Below are positions 9,289-18,298 of a stretch of DNA of 64,000 nt, in pieces; positions within the stretch are counted from its first letter, which is position 1, and every line of letters starts with the position of its first letter. A program made the position numbers and the translations under genes. The DNA lies in the NCBI RefSeq assembly GCF_023218075.1, contig NZ_JALPTB010000007.1, forward strand, positions 1 to 64,000, written 5' to 3'. The notes below the pieces were generated by a model that was not told where the DNA came from, ran no database searches, and worked only from the letters and a program-made list of their open reading frames with translations. This DNA comes from Rhodococcus sp. HM1. GTDB taxonomy: Bacteria > Actinomycetota > Actinomycetes > Mycobacteriales > Mycobacteriaceae.

Positions 9289-10718
9289 ACATCGAGCAGG
9301 CACTGGATCGGGTCCGATCGGGGCCGCAGGGACCGCAGGTCGCAGCGCTCTTCGATTTCGACGGCACCATCGTGCACGGATTCTCGGGACTGCACTTCTT
9401 CCGGGACCGGTTGCTCGCCGGGAAGGTCAGCGCCGCGGAACTGGCCGGGACGATGCTCAACGGATTGCGTGGAACCGACAGCGAAGCCGATTTCGAACGG
9501 TTCGTGGCGATCGCGTTCAAGGCGTGGGGCGGGCATACCGAGGACGAGCTGTACGAGATCGGGCGGCGGCTGTTCGCGTCGACGATCGCCGGACACATCT
9601 ATCCCGAAGCGTGGCAACTGATCCGGGCACACCAGGAGGCAGGGCACACGGTCGTGATCGCTTCGTCGGCGTCCCGCTACCAGATCCAGGCGTCGGCGGA
9701 CGCGCTCGGTGTCGAGCACATTCTGTTCACGCCGCTCGAGGTCAAGGACGGGGTACTGACCGGCAAGGTCGACGGAAAGTCACTGTGGCGCAGCGGGAAA
9801 GCGGCCGCCGCGATCGCATTCGCGGAGGAACACGACATCGACCGCGCCGCGAGCTACACCTACTCGAACGGCGGCGAGGACGTCGATTTCCTTGCCACGA
9901 TGGGCAATCCGACTCCCACGAACCCGGACAGCACCCTCACGAAGATCGCACTCGAACGTGAGTGGCCGATCCTGCAGTTCCGGCCGCGCGGCACACCCGG
10001 CGTCAAGGAACTGGTCCGTACCGCTGCGGCCTACGGCGGCCTGTTCGGATCGGTGTGGACCGGCATCGGGCTCGGCCTCGTGAACCGAAGCAAGAAGGTC
10101 GCACTGGATTCGATGTTCGGGATCGGCTCGGACGTCTCCCTCGCGCTGGCCGGCATCGACGTACGCGTGCACGGCGAGTCCAACGCGTTTGCACAGCGTC
10201 CGGCGGTGTTCATCTTCAACCACCAGAGCCAGCTCGACCCGGTGATCCTCGCGAAGGTCCTGCGGCACGACTTCACCGGCGTCACCAAGAAGGAGATGGC
10301 GAACGACCCCCTGTTCGGGCCGCTGCTGCGTTTCGTCGGTGCGACGTTCGTCGACCGCCAGAACACCGATCAGGCGAAGGCCGCCCTCGGCCCGGTCGTG
10401 GACACTCTGCGCGGCGGCACGTCCGTCGTCATCGCCCCCGAGGGCACCCGCTCGCTGACTCCCGAGATCGGGCGTTTCAAGAAGGGCGCATTCCACATCG
10501 CGATGCAGGCCGGCGTACCGATCGTGCCGGTGGTGATCCGCAACGCCGGTGAAATTCTGTGGAAGCACTCCACGTTGCTGCGATCCGGAACCGTCGACGT
10601 CGCGGTCCTCGAACCGATCGACGTCAGCGACTGGAAGCCGGAGAACCTCGACGAACACATCCGGGCCGTCGAGGACCTCTACCGCGACACCCTCGCCCAC
10701 TGGCCGACAGACGCATGA
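9285..10718 (+). CDS. HAD hydrolase / 1-acylglycerol-3-phosphate acyltransferase fusion
   Basis: 477 residues. The N-terminal HAD-IB phosphatase domain carries DFDGT (about residues 23-28) and the VIASSASRYQ motif II. The C-terminal PlsC domain starts near residue 290, with NHQSQLD (HX4D, His312) and PEGTRS near residue 385. By family it would make phosphatidate from lysophosphatidate; the HAD part may dephosphorylate a phospho-lipid intermediate. This fusion is the Rv2483c (PlsC) type, next to PlsB2 in mycobacteria. GTG 9285 overlaps the plsB stop, and the stop overlaps the next ATG, making a tightly coupled three-gene operon. Confidence 0.92.
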   Translation: MNIEQALDRVRSGPQGPQVAALFDFDGTIVHGFSGLHFFRDRLLAGKVSAAELAGTMLNGLRGTDSEADFERFVAIAFKAWGGHTEDELYEIGRRLFASTIAGHIYPEAWQLIRAHQEAGHTVVIASSASRYQIQASADALGVEHILFTPLEVKDGVLTGKVDGKSLWRSGKAAAAIAFAEEHDIDRAASYTYSNGGEDVDFLATMGNPTPTNPDSTLTKIALEREWPILQFRPRGTPGVKELVRTAAAYGGLFGSVWTGIGLGLVNRSKKVALDSMFGIGSDVSLALAGIDVRVHGESNAFAQRPAVFIFNHQSQLDPVILAKVLRHDFTGVTKKEMANDPLFGPLLRFVGATFVDRQNTDQAKAALGPVVDTLRGGTSVVIAPEGTRSLTPEIGRFKKGAFHIAMQAGVPIVPVVIRNAGEILWKHSTLLRSGTVDVAVLEPIDVSDWKPENLDEHIRAVEDLYRDTLAHWPTDA

Positions 10719-11944
10719 CGAGCATGAGTGAAACCGAGTCCGGCGAGCCTCACGACAACGACGGGGACCGCGACGACCGGAACAGCAGCGACAACGGCAG
10801 CGGGCTGGACGACAGCAGCGGCCGGGACGGCGCCGGGCGCGGCAGCGACGGTGCCACCGCGGACAGCGACAACGGCACCGACACCGACTCCGAGAACGGC
10901 AACGGCCTGAGACCGGCTCACAAGCGATACCTGAAGTGGATCGTCGGGGTCGTGCTCGTCGTCGTTCTGACGGTCGAGGTGGTGCTGATCTGGCCGGAAC
11001 TGTCGACCAGCGTCAAGTCCCTCGGCGACCTGCACTGGCAGTGGGTCGTGGCCGCGATCGGGGCGTCGCTTCTCGAGATGTCGAGCTTCGCGCGGGTGCA
11101 GCGCACCCTGCTGTCCGCTGCCGCTGTCACCGTCACGCAGCGGCAGTCGCTGTCGGTGTCCTACGCCGCGAACTCGATGAGCGTCACCCTTCCCGGTGGT
11201 CCGGTCATCGGCACGACCTTCACGTATCGGCAGATGCGCAAGTGGGGCGCGAGCCCGGTGGTCGCGACCTGGCAGCTGGTGATGGCGGGCCTGCTGCAGG
11301 CCGCGGGCCTCGCGTTGCTGGGTCTCGTCGGCGCACTGCTCGTCGGTGCGACCACCAACCCGTTCTCCCTGATCTTCTCGATCGGCGGGTTCGCAGCATT
11401 CGTCGTGCTCGTGCAGTACGCGGCGAGCAATCCCGGATCGCTCGAATCGATCGGCATCATCGCGCTGCGCGGCTTCAACCGGCTGCGCAAGAAGCCGGAA
11501 CACACGTGGGTGCGGGCCTGGAAACGGATCGTCGACCAGCTGGGCGCCGTCCAGCTGGACCGCCCGCACACGTTGCGTGCGTTCTCGTGGTCGATCCTCA
11601 ACTGGTTGTGCGACGGCGCGTGCCTGGCGTTCGCGGCGTACGCGATCGGCGGCACCCCCAGCCTGGCGGGTATTGCGGTGGCCTACGCGGCCGGAACCGC
11701 GGCGAGCCGCGCGATCCCGCTGCTGCCCGCCGGGCTCGGGGTCATGGACGCGGTGCTCGTCCCGGCACTGACCGCGAGCGGCATGACCGGCGCGCAGGCC
11801 CTCTCGGCCGTCGTGGTGTACCGGCTGATCAGCTTCCTGATGATCGCGGTCATCGGATGGATCGTGTTCGCCCTGCGCTATCGAGGTGCACCGGCGGACG
11901 AGGAGCCCGGCCCCGATCTGGGCACCTTGTGGAAGGACGACTGA
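10715..11944 (+). CDS. YbhN / LPG-synthase-type integral membrane protein
   Basis: 409 residues. The first 65 or so are a Asp/Ser/Asn/Gly-rich, probably disordered cytoplasmic tail. The rest is a polytopic domain of about eight helices, including HWQWVVAAIGASLLEMSS and the conserved block SMSVTLPGGPVIGTTF. It ends with the PLLPAGLGVMDAVLVPAL motif typical of the lysylphosphatidylglycerol_TM / UPF0104 family. Some relatives move or modify lipids; without the synthase domain, a flippase-like role is inference. ATG 10715 overlaps the upstream stop (ATGA), tying it to the phospholipid acyltransferases. Confidence 0.85.
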   Translation: MTSMSETESGEPHDNDGDRDDRNSSDNGSGLDDSSGRDGAGRGSDGATADSDNGTDTDSENGNGLRPAHKRYLKWIVGVVLVVVLTVEVVLIWPELSTSVKSLGDLHWQWVVAAIGASLLEMSSFARVQRTLLSAAAVTVTQRQSLSVSYAANSMSVTLPGGPVIGTTFTYRQMRKWGASPVVATWQLVMAGLLQAAGLALLGLVGALLVGATTNPFSLIFSIGGFAAFVVLVQYAASNPGSLESIGIIALRGFNRLRKKPEHTWVRAWKRIVDQLGAVQLDRPHTLRAFSWSILNWLCDGACLAFAAYAIGGTPSLAGIAVAYAAGTAASRAIPLLPAGLGVMDAVLVPALTASGMTGAQALSAVVVYRLISFLMIAVIGWIVFALRYRGAPADEEPGPDLGTLWKDD

Positions 11945-11951
11945 GCGACGG

Positions 11952-12158
11952 TCAGGGAAGGTGCATGAGCTGCCCCGCCAGTCCGAACAGCCGGTTGGCG
12001 AGCCTGATGACCGGGATTCCGAGTGGCAGCAGGAGGATCGTCACGCACAGGATTGCCCCGAGCAACCACACCACCGCCGCGAGCACTCCTACGACCGTGC
12101 CGAGCACGGCGGTCAGGAGTCCCACCACTACGCCGAGCAAACCCTTCAAAGCTCCCAT
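11952..12158 (-). CDS. Small hydrophobic membrane protein (68 aa)
   Basis: 68 residues, nearly all hydrophobic. One long segment (GLLGVVVGLLTAVLGTVVGV onward) continues into a second helix ending LLLPLGIPVIRLANRLFGLA. It looks like a two-helix membrane protein. The composition and length resemble small actinobacterial proteins of unknown function. It converges with the YbhN-type gene, with only 7 bases between the stops. No functional assignment. Confidence 0.65.
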   Translation of the reverse strand: MGALKGLLGVVVGLLTAVLGTVVGVLAAVVWLLGAILCVTILLLPLGIPVIRLANRLFGLAGQLMHLP

Positions 12159-12399
12159 GACCCACTCCAGGTGAAGAATCCCCTGGTTTCAGTGTCCTCT
12201 CCGCGGTCCTCTCCACGATGATCGTTGCCGTTCCGATTCGGGCACACACGACATTTCGTTTGGATAACACAGTCGCGCGGCGGGTTCGCCTTCCCGCGTC
12301 CGGTGTGGTCTGCTGTCTCCAGTACCCTCAACTATCACTTGAGACTTTAGAGTTTGGGGGTGCGGACGACCACCGTCCCGACACGCACAGGAGCAGTTC

Positions 12400-13239
12400 A
12401 TGACACGCAGGACCACCCGTCACCGGATGCGTCTGACGAGTGCGGCCGCCGCCGTCACAGCCGCCGTCGCGCTCGCCCTTCCGACCGTTGCGTCTGCGGA
12501 CCCCGTCGCCCCTGCCGCCGAGCCGGCACCCGTCGTGACCCCCTTGCCCGCGGTGCTCGACGCGCTGCACAGCACAGCGGGTGCGGACCCCACCGCGGTC
12601 GCCGCGGCGGAAGCCATCGCCGGTGCACGCGGCGGCGTCACCGATGTCGCCGACGCGAACCCCGTCTCCGCCTACCAGGACGCCATCGAGTTCCTGCGCA
12701 AACTCGGCATCGAGCCGTTCCTGTATCCGACCGGCGCACCGTTCTGCAACGAAGACAGCGGCCTGCCGCTCGGCATCGCCCCCGCCGTCGCGGGCGCAGT
12801 CCCCGGACCGTGGCCGGACCTGGCTCCGATCCCGCTGCTGAAGGATCTGAAGATCAACGCCGTCGACGCCGGACAGACGCTGTTCGCGTTCGTCCCGGCC
12901 GGGATGGAACGCGACGGCGAGAACACGACCGGCATGCAGGTGGCGTGGTTCAACGTCAGCACCTTCAAGGGCGGCTTCGTCCCGATGGGCACGATCGGGG
13001 AGGCCGCGGCTGCAGCGGTCCCGGACTCCGTTCCGGACCAGTTCAAGTCGCTCGCTGCCGGTGCCATCGCGCAGTTCTTCTCGAGCGCCGTCCCACTCGG
13101 TGGGGCCCGCGTCGCGCCGGTCGACACCGGTTCCGGCACGGTCCTCGCGGCCGTGTTCGGCACGGTCACCAACGGCGAGACGTCGTGCTTCTTCCTGCCG
13201 ACCGTCGGCATCGTCGAGGTCCCGGCAGCAGCCGAATAG
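12400..13239 (+). CDS. Secreted protein of unknown function (279 aa)
   Basis: A twin-arginine-rich N-terminus and a hydrophobic core (TSAAAAVTAAVALALP) end at a likely signal peptidase I site, TVASA|DP. The mature protein is Ala/Pro-rich with two well-spaced cysteines (PFCNED and TSCFFLP) that could form a disulfide. I recognise no catalytic motif. The pattern resembles cell-envelope-associated secreted proteins of Rhodococcus and Nocardia. A strong hairpin follows the stop. Function unknown. Confidence 0.75.
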   Translation: MTRRTTRHRMRLTSAAAAVTAAVALALPTVASADPVAPAAEPAPVVTPLPAVLDALHSTAGADPTAVAAAEAIAGARGGVTDVADANPVSAYQDAIEFLRKLGIEPFLYPTGAPFCNEDSGLPLGIAPAVAGAVPGPWPDLAPIPLLKDLKINAVDAGQTLFAFVPAGMERDGENTTGMQVAWFNVSTFKGGFVPMGTIGEAAAAAVPDSVPDQFKSLAAGAIAQFFSSAVPLGGARVAPVDTGSGTVLAAVFGTVTNGETSCFFLPTVGIVEVPAAAE

Positions 13240-13276
13240 CACCGGGGCGCAACACCACTCACCCCATACAGCACCC

Positions 13277-13307
13277 GACCCGGTCCCACCCTCCGTGGGG
13301 CCGGGTC
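13277..13307. terminator. Bidirectional terminator hairpin
   Basis: GACCCGGTCCCAC (13277-13289) pairs with GTGGGGCCGGGTC (13295-13307), 13 bp with one G-U, 5-base loop. It lies between the convergent secreted-protein and TetR genes and touches the TetR stop codon. Confidence 0.7.
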
Positions 13308-13956
13308 AGCTCGCTTTCTGCAACCGCTCCAGCCGGGAGAACACCAGCCCGACCGCGGTGTCCATGTGCGCGATCATCTGCTCCGCCGTCTGCCGTCCCG
13401 CAGCCCAGCTCACCAGACTCGACATCCACACATCGGTGATGATGCGGACCGCGTTCTCCAGTTCCTCGGTGATCGTCTCGATCCCCGCCGCGCGCGCGTA
13501 CATGCCGGTGATGACCTTGCCGAGCCGGTCCAGCTCGGCCGCCGACGAGGAATCGGCGAACATCGAAGCCCGCACCAGCGCGTCGTACAGCCGGGGTTCG
13601 CGCTCGAGTTGCGCCAGCGCGCCGTGCAGCACCCACATGACCCGTTCCCGCGGTGACGAACCGGGGGTGTGCTCGACGTCGAACTGCTCGGCGAACTGCT
13701 CGAACATCTGCAGGGTGGCCACCACCAGCAGGTGGTTCTTCGAGGGGAAGTAGCGGTAGACGGTGCCGAGCGCGACTCCCGAGCGTTCCGCGACGGCGCG
13801 CATCTGCACCGCGTCGTACCCGCCCTCGGTGGCGAGTTCCTTCGCCGAGGCGATGATGCGGTCGTACCGGGCACGCTGCGCCGGCCTGAGTCCGGAACCC
13901 GGCGGCCCGTCCGCCCTCGTCGGCTGTGCTCGGCCCGTCGTCGGCTCCTTCGGCAT
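13306..13956 (-). CDS. KstR-like TetR-family repressor
   Basis: 216 residues. The helix-turn-helix region (GGYDAVQMRAVAERSGV then GTVYRYFPSKNHLL) closely follows KstR, the TetR repressor of mycobacterial and rhodococcal sterol catabolism. The C-terminal domain also keeps the VRIITDVWMSSLVSW pattern seen in KstR. I chose ATG 13956 because it is followed by a normal TetR N-terminus; the frame is open to 14199 but that part has no TetR character. It is divergent from an F420-dependent enzyme, and a perfect KstR consensus box lies between the two genes. Whether it is KstR itself or a paralogue cannot be decided here. The ligand is probably a steroid-derived CoA thioester, inferred. Confidence 0.82.
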   Translation of the reverse strand: MPKEPTTGRAQPTRADGPPGSGLRPAQRARYDRIIASAKELATEGGYDAVQMRAVAERSGVALGTVYRYFPSKNHLLVVATLQMFEQFAEQFDVEHTPGSSPRERVMWVLHGALAQLEREPRLYDALVRASMFADSSSAAELDRLGKVITGMYARAAGIETITEELENAVRIITDVWMSSLVSWAAGRQTAEQMIAHMDTAVGLVFSRLERLQKAS

Positions 13957-14133
13957 CACGTCACCTTCCGTGTGGTCTACCGAACCAGCGTAGTGGAGCG
14001 GTTTCCGCGGCCTTCCGCACTCGACGACACTGCCTCGAGGCCCCGGGCCGGGCAGCGCACGTCCCACTGAGAGGGAACCCGGAGTGCGCACCCGCCGCCC
14101 ACCGACCAGGGTGAATGCCGCGGTCGGACACAA

Positions 14134-14152
14134 AATCAGACACCTGTCCATA
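14134..14152. promoter_or_regulatory. Degenerate copy of the cluster operator
   Basis: This stretch matches 14 of 19 positions of the GTCCAGACA[A/C]GTGTCCAGA operator found at 25923 and 28831, with its core CAGACACCTGTCCA. It lies in the divergent region ahead of the F420-dependent enzyme. The weak match makes binding uncertain. Confidence 0.35.
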
Positions 14153-14171
14153 AAGTCCTTCCCCGGAAAGG

Positions 14172-14185
14172 TAGAACGCGTTACA
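14172..14185. promoter_or_regulatory. KstR-type operator
   Basis: TAGAACGCGTTACA fits the published KstR consensus TNNAACNNGTTNNA at every fixed position. It sits 34 bases before the GTG of the F420-dependent oxidoreductase and in the same divergent gap as the KstR-like TetR gene, so it could control both. Confidence 0.7.
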
Positions 14186-14219
14186 TTTCTTGCAGTCACC
14201 GGAAGAGAGAGGGAGCACC

Positions 14220-15068
14220 GTGCGCCACGGCATCACCCTGTTCACCAGCGATCGCGGCATCCGCCCCGACTCCGCCGCGAAAGCCGCCGAGGCCCACGGC
14301 TTCGACAGCTTCTACGTGCCCGAACACACCCACATCCCGATCAACCGGGAATCGGCGCATCCCGGAACCGGCGACGCGACCCTTCCCGACGACCGCTACA
14401 TGCGCACCCTCGACCCGTGGGTGACGCTCGGCCTCGCCGCCGCGGTCACCTCGACCATCCGGCTCGGCACGTCGGTCGCGCTGCCGCTCGAGCACGATCC
14501 GATCACCCTGGCCAAGACGATCGCGACCCTCGATCACCTCTCCGGCGGCCGCGTCGCCCTCGGTGTCGGATTCGGTTGGAACGCCGAGGAACTCGCCGAT
14601 CACGGGGTCGACCCCAAGAAGCGCCGGACCGCGTTGCGCGAGTACCTCGAGGCGATGGCAGCGTTGTGGACCCAGGAGGAAGCCGAATACCACGGCAAAT
14701 TCGTCGAATTCGGCCCGAGCTGGGCGTGGCCCAAGCCGGTCCGGCAGCCGCGGCCGCCGATCCTCCTCGGCGCCGGCCCGACCGACCGCAACTTCGAGTG
14801 GATCGTCCGCTCCGCCGACGGCTGGATCACCACGCCGCGCGACCGCAACATCGACGAGCACGTCCTGCGCCTGCAGAAGATGTGGACCGAGGCCGGACGC
14901 GAAGGCAGCCCCGAGGTTCTCGCCCTGGCGGGCCGGCCCGACCTCGACGAACTGCGCGTGTGGCGCGAGGTCGGTGTCACCGAAGTGGTCTTCGGTCTGC
15001 CCGACCGCACCGAGGACGAGGTCCTCGCGTACATCGAACGCCTCGCGACCCAGATCGCGGAATACTGA
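14220..15068 (+). CDS. F420-dependent LLM-class oxidoreductase
   Basis: 282 residues of the luciferase-like TIM-barrel family (TIGR03619-type). Landmarks are FDSFYVPEHTHIP near residue 24, the LGTSVALPLEHDPI strand, and GRVALGVGFGWNAEE, typical of F420-binding members. It would transfer hydride to or from an unknown, probably steroid or terpenoid, substrate using reduced F420. GTG 14220 follows the purine-rich GAGAGAGGGAG. The KstD-like flavoprotein follows 26 bases later, so the two form an operon behind the KstR box. Confidence 0.85.
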   Translation: MRHGITLFTSDRGIRPDSAAKAAEAHGFDSFYVPEHTHIPINRESAHPGTGDATLPDDRYMRTLDPWVTLGLAAAVTSTIRLGTSVALPLEHDPITLAKTIATLDHLSGGRVALGVGFGWNAEELADHGVDPKKRRTALREYLEAMAALWTQEEAEYHGKFVEFGPSWAWPKPVRQPRPPILLGAGPTDRNFEWIVRSADGWITTPRDRNIDEHVLRLQKMWTEAGREGSPEVLALAGRPDLDELRVWREVGVTEVVFGLPDRTEDEVLAYIERLATQIAEY

Positions 15069-15094
15069 GACCGCACGACCAGAACGGATCACCA

Positions 15095-16561
15095 ATGACC
15101 TCTACTCCCCTGCACCCCCTGCGCGCCGAGGAGATCTCCGCCTGGGATTTCGAGGCCGACGTCGTCATCGCCGGCAACGGGATCGCCGGTGTCTGCGCGT
15201 CCATCGAGGCCGCGCGCGCCGGCGCCGATGTCCTGGTCCTCGAACGCACCGGCGGCTGGGGCGGAGCGGCCTCGCTGTCGGGCGGCATCCTGTACCTCGG
15301 CGGCGGCACCCCGTTGCAGAAGGCGCTGGGGTTCGAGGACACCCCCGAGAACATGAAGGCCTTCATGGCGGCGGCACTCGGCCCCGGTACCGACGACGCA
15401 AAGCTCACCGAATACTGCGAGGGCAGCGTCGACCACTACAACTGGCTGGTCGAGAACGGCGTCGTGTTCAAGGAGAGCTTCTGGGGTGAACCTGGCTGGG
15501 AGATCCCCGGCGACGACGGGCTGATGTACTCCGGTGGCGAGAACGCGGCGCCGTTCAACGAGATCGCGACGCCGGCGCCACGCGGACACGTGCCGCAGAT
15601 GAGCAACAAGCGCACCGGCGAGCAGGGCGGCGGCTACATGATCATGAAGCCGCTCACCGAGACCGCCGAAAAGCTCGGTGTCAAAGCCGAATACGACGTG
15701 CGCGTGCAGCGCCTCATCGTCGACGACACCGGGCGCGTCGTCGGTATCTCGGCCAAGCGGTACGGCAAGGACCTGCACGTGCGGGCGCGTCGCGGCGTCG
15801 TCCTGGCGACGGGCAGTTTCGCCTACAACAAGGAGATGGTCGAGGCGTACGCGCCGCGGCTGATCGGCCGGCCCGGCGCCGCGGTCGAGGAGCACGACGG
15901 CCGCGGTATCCGCATGGCACAGGCCCTCGGCGCCGACGTCGCGCACATGGACGCCACCGAGGTCGCGTTCTTCGGCGACCCGCAGCTCCTGGCGCGCGGC
16001 ATCCTCGTCAACGCCCGCGGGCAGCGGTACGTCCCGGAGGACACCTACCCGGGCCGGATCGGGCAGCTCACCCTCTTCGAGAACGGTAATCAGTCCTTCC
16101 TCGTCATCGACGAGGCGGCCTACGAAGAAGGTTGCGCCACACAGAGTTCCACGGCGTACTTCCGGTACCCGCCGAAGTGGGTGGCCGAGACGGTCGAGGA
16201 ACTCGAAGCGGAGATGGGTCTGCCCGCCGGAACCCTGCAGGCCACCGTCGAGGTGTACAACCGGCATGCCGCGAACGGGGAGGATCCGGTCCTCGGCAAG
16301 AAGAGCGAGTGGGTCAAGCCCATCGGCACCCCGGTCGCCGCGCTGGACCTGCGCAACTTCACGGCCGGGTTCACGCTCGGGGGCCTGCGCACCACCGTCG
16401 ACTCGGAGGTGCTGCACGTCTCCGGTGAGCCGATCCCCGGTCTGTTCGCGGCCGGTCGCTGCACGTCCGGTGTGTGTGCCGGCGGGTATGCCAGCGGAAC
16501 CTCCTTGGGCGACGGCAGCTTCTTCGGCCGCCGCGCCGGCATCTCCGCCGCCAAGGGCTGA
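15095..16561 (+). CDS. FAD-dependent oxidoreductase, 3-ketosteroid dehydrogenase / fumarate reductase type
   Basis: 488 residues of the FAD_binding_2 family. The dinucleotide loop is VVIAGNGIAGVCASIEAARA (near residues 19-38). The SLSGGILYLGGGTPLQ segment and the C-terminal GLFAAGRCTSGVCAGGYASG, which closes the FAD site, match KstD and fumarate-reductase-like flavoproteins. The neighbourhood argues for dehydrogenation of a steroid-like ring, but the KstD catalytic tyrosines cannot be assigned by eye. ATG 15095 is the first good start after the F420 enzyme. Substrate uncertain. Confidence 0.8.
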   Translation: MTSTPLHPLRAEEISAWDFEADVVIAGNGIAGVCASIEAARAGADVLVLERTGGWGGAASLSGGILYLGGGTPLQKALGFEDTPENMKAFMAAALGPGTDDAKLTEYCEGSVDHYNWLVENGVVFKESFWGEPGWEIPGDDGLMYSGGENAAPFNEIATPAPRGHVPQMSNKRTGEQGGGYMIMKPLTETAEKLGVKAEYDVRVQRLIVDDTGRVVGISAKRYGKDLHVRARRGVVLATGSFAYNKEMVEAYAPRLIGRPGAAVEEHDGRGIRMAQALGADVAHMDATEVAFFGDPQLLARGILVNARGQRYVPEDTYPGRIGQLTLFENGNQSFLVIDEAAYEEGCATQSSTAYFRYPPKWVAETVEELEAEMGLPAGTLQATVEVYNRHAANGEDPVLGKKSEWVKPIGTPVAALDLRNFTAGFTLGGLRTTVDSEVLHVSGEPIPGLFAAGRCTSGVCAGGYASGTSLGDGSFFGRRAGISAAKG

Positions 16562-16582
16562 CGCACCCCGCACCTGCGGACA

Positions 16583-16634
16583 ACGGGTGCCTCTCTGCCG
16601 CTCGACGACACTCGGGCGACAGCGAGGCACCCGT
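16583..16634. terminator. Inverted repeat between convergent genes
   Basis: ACGGGTGCCTC (16583-16593) and GAGGCACCCGT (16624-16634) form perfect 11-bp arms around a 30-base loop, between the convergent KstD-like and GMC genes. Confidence 0.5.
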
Positions 16635-16640
16635 CACCGG

Positions 16641-18236
16641 TCAGAAGACGGCGCCGAGGTCGCGGCGGACGATGTCGTCGGCGCCGAACTCGGCGAGCGC
16701 GGCGATCGTCATGGACGGATTGCAGGCTCCGGTCGAGCCGGGAATCTTCGCTCCGTCCACGACATAGAGACCGCGCTGGCCGTGCACGCGGCCGGCTTCG
16801 TCGCACACCGCATCGAACGTGGCGCCGCCGAGCGGGTGGAACGTGTTGACGTCCAACGCGTTCACGTCGAGCAGGATCGCGGCCGGGCCGGCGACCTGCC
16901 GGATCCGCGCCTCGATCGCACGGGTCAGTTCACGGTCGTAGGCCTGGTCCCAGGTGAGCACCGCGTCGTCGCGCGAGGCGTCGTAGTGCCAGCGGCCGAG
17001 GCCCTTCACCGTGCCGAAGCCGATCACCGAGGTGGTGCCCAGATCGACCGGGAACGGCACCGGGCCGGTCACGATCGTCAACGCGCCCGCCGGGTTGTCG
17101 AAGTCCCGGAACCCGACGCAGGCCGGACCACCCTGGAACGCACCGGGACCGAGCAGCGGCGTGGTCACCGAGAAGACACGATCGCCGTTGTTGCCCCACC
17201 CCGTGCCGACACCGTCCGGCAGGTCCGGTACCAGACCCTTCGCCTTCGCCTTGACGAGAAGCCGTGTCGTGCCGGGTGATCCGGCGCCGAGGAACAGCGC
17301 GTCCGCGACGATCCGCTTGCGCTCGACGACGGTGCCGTCGGTCGCGAGACGGTCGGTGTGCGCGACCCACCGTCCGTCCGCGCCGCGTTCGATGTCGTTG
17401 ACGCGGTGCAGGGTTTCGACGTGGACGTTCCCGGTGGCCTCGGCGTCGGCGAGCCACGTGACGTCGACGGAGTACTTGCCGCCATTGTTGACTCCGTAGA
17501 TGAGGTCACCGTTGGTGTACGAGGGCGACAGTTCCCCGGTCAGCTCGCGGCGCGCGAAATCCCAGTCGATGGGCATCGGCACCCGGAACGTGTCGAGGCC
17601 CTCGACGGCGGCGCGTTCGAGGAACCGACGTGAGGACCGGTACCTCTCGTGGTGCAGCAGGTCGTCGGGAATGGTGGCCAGGTGCAGCGTCCGGGCCACC
17701 CGCGGGAAGTACTCGCGGTCGAGCAGGTCGTAGTCGATCCGCGCGGACACCGACCGCGCGAACTGTTCGCCGTCGGGTTGCAACGTCATGCCGTGATAGA
17801 GCAGCGAACTGCCGCCGACCCCGGCACCGCACAGGATGTCGATGCCGTTGCCCTTCACCCGTTCCATCAGGCCGGTGTAGGGCGCCGACGGGATCGGAGG
17901 GGCACCGGTCATCACCGGCAGCGGCGACAGCCACGACGCCCGATGGTCCGGTGCGAACATGTGCGGGAAGGTCTGCGCGTTCGGACCGGTGGGCCAGCGC
18001 AGGCCGCGTTCGAGCACGAGCGTCTGCACACCGGCGCGACCCAGATGCGCGGCGGTGACAGCACCGCCGAAGCCACTGCCGATCACCACGGCGCGGTGAC
18101 GTTCCTCGGTGACCTCGGCTCGGGCCCGCGGTGTGCGGGCCCGAGCCGAGGCCCGCGGTACGCGGGCGGCGGTCAGGGTGAGTGCGGCGGCCGCAGCACC
18201 GGCCAGCAGGGTCCGGCGGGACAGCGCAGTATCCAC
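16641..18236 (-). CDS. Secreted GMC oxidoreductase, cholesterol-oxidase-like
   Basis: 531 residues. The N-terminus has a twin-arginine signal (LSRRTLLAG then a hydrophobic stretch), so export by Tat is likely. FAD binding is seen in VVIGSGFGGAVTAAHLGRAG, and the GAGVGGSSLLYHGM block is characteristic of class I cholesterol oxidases. Near the C-terminus, FHPLGG gives the active-site His and GACNPSMTI the Asn expected of that enzyme. It probably oxidises the 3-hydroxyl of a sterol or related alcohol outside the cell. GTG 18236 is chosen for its AGGAG and because the Tat signal starts there; the frame is open further 5' without meaning. Last gene of the long minus-strand operon. Confidence 0.85.
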   Translation of the reverse strand: MDTALSRRTLLAGAAAAALTLTAARVPRASARARTPRARAEVTEERHRAVVIGSGFGGAVTAAHLGRAGVQTLVLERGLRWPTGPNAQTFPHMFAPDHRASWLSPLPVMTGAPPIPSAPYTGLMERVKGNGIDILCGAGVGGSSLLYHGMTLQPDGEQFARSVSARIDYDLLDREYFPRVARTLHLATIPDDLLHHERYRSSRRFLERAAVEGLDTFRVPMPIDWDFARRELTGELSPSYTNGDLIYGVNNGGKYSVDVTWLADAEATGNVHVETLHRVNDIERGADGRWVAHTDRLATDGTVVERKRIVADALFLGAGSPGTTRLLVKAKAKGLVPDLPDGVGTGWGNNGDRVFSVTTPLLGPGAFQGGPACVGFRDFDNPAGALTIVTGPVPFPVDLGTTSVIGFGTVKGLGRWHYDASRDDAVLTWDQAYDRELTRAIEARIRQVAGPAAILLDVNALDVNTFHPLGGATFDAVCDEAGRVHGQRGLYVVDGAKIPGSTGACNPSMTIAALAEFGADDIVRRDLGAVF

Positions 18237-18298
18237 GTAGGGGCTCCTCGCGAGATGGACCGGCCCGCGACGACAGCGGGCCGTCACGGGCCGGTGCG

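Noticed and set aside
6958-9303. 781-residue minus-strand ORF opposite plsB
   Set aside because: A shadow of plsB; the plus-strand gene has the catalytic motifs.
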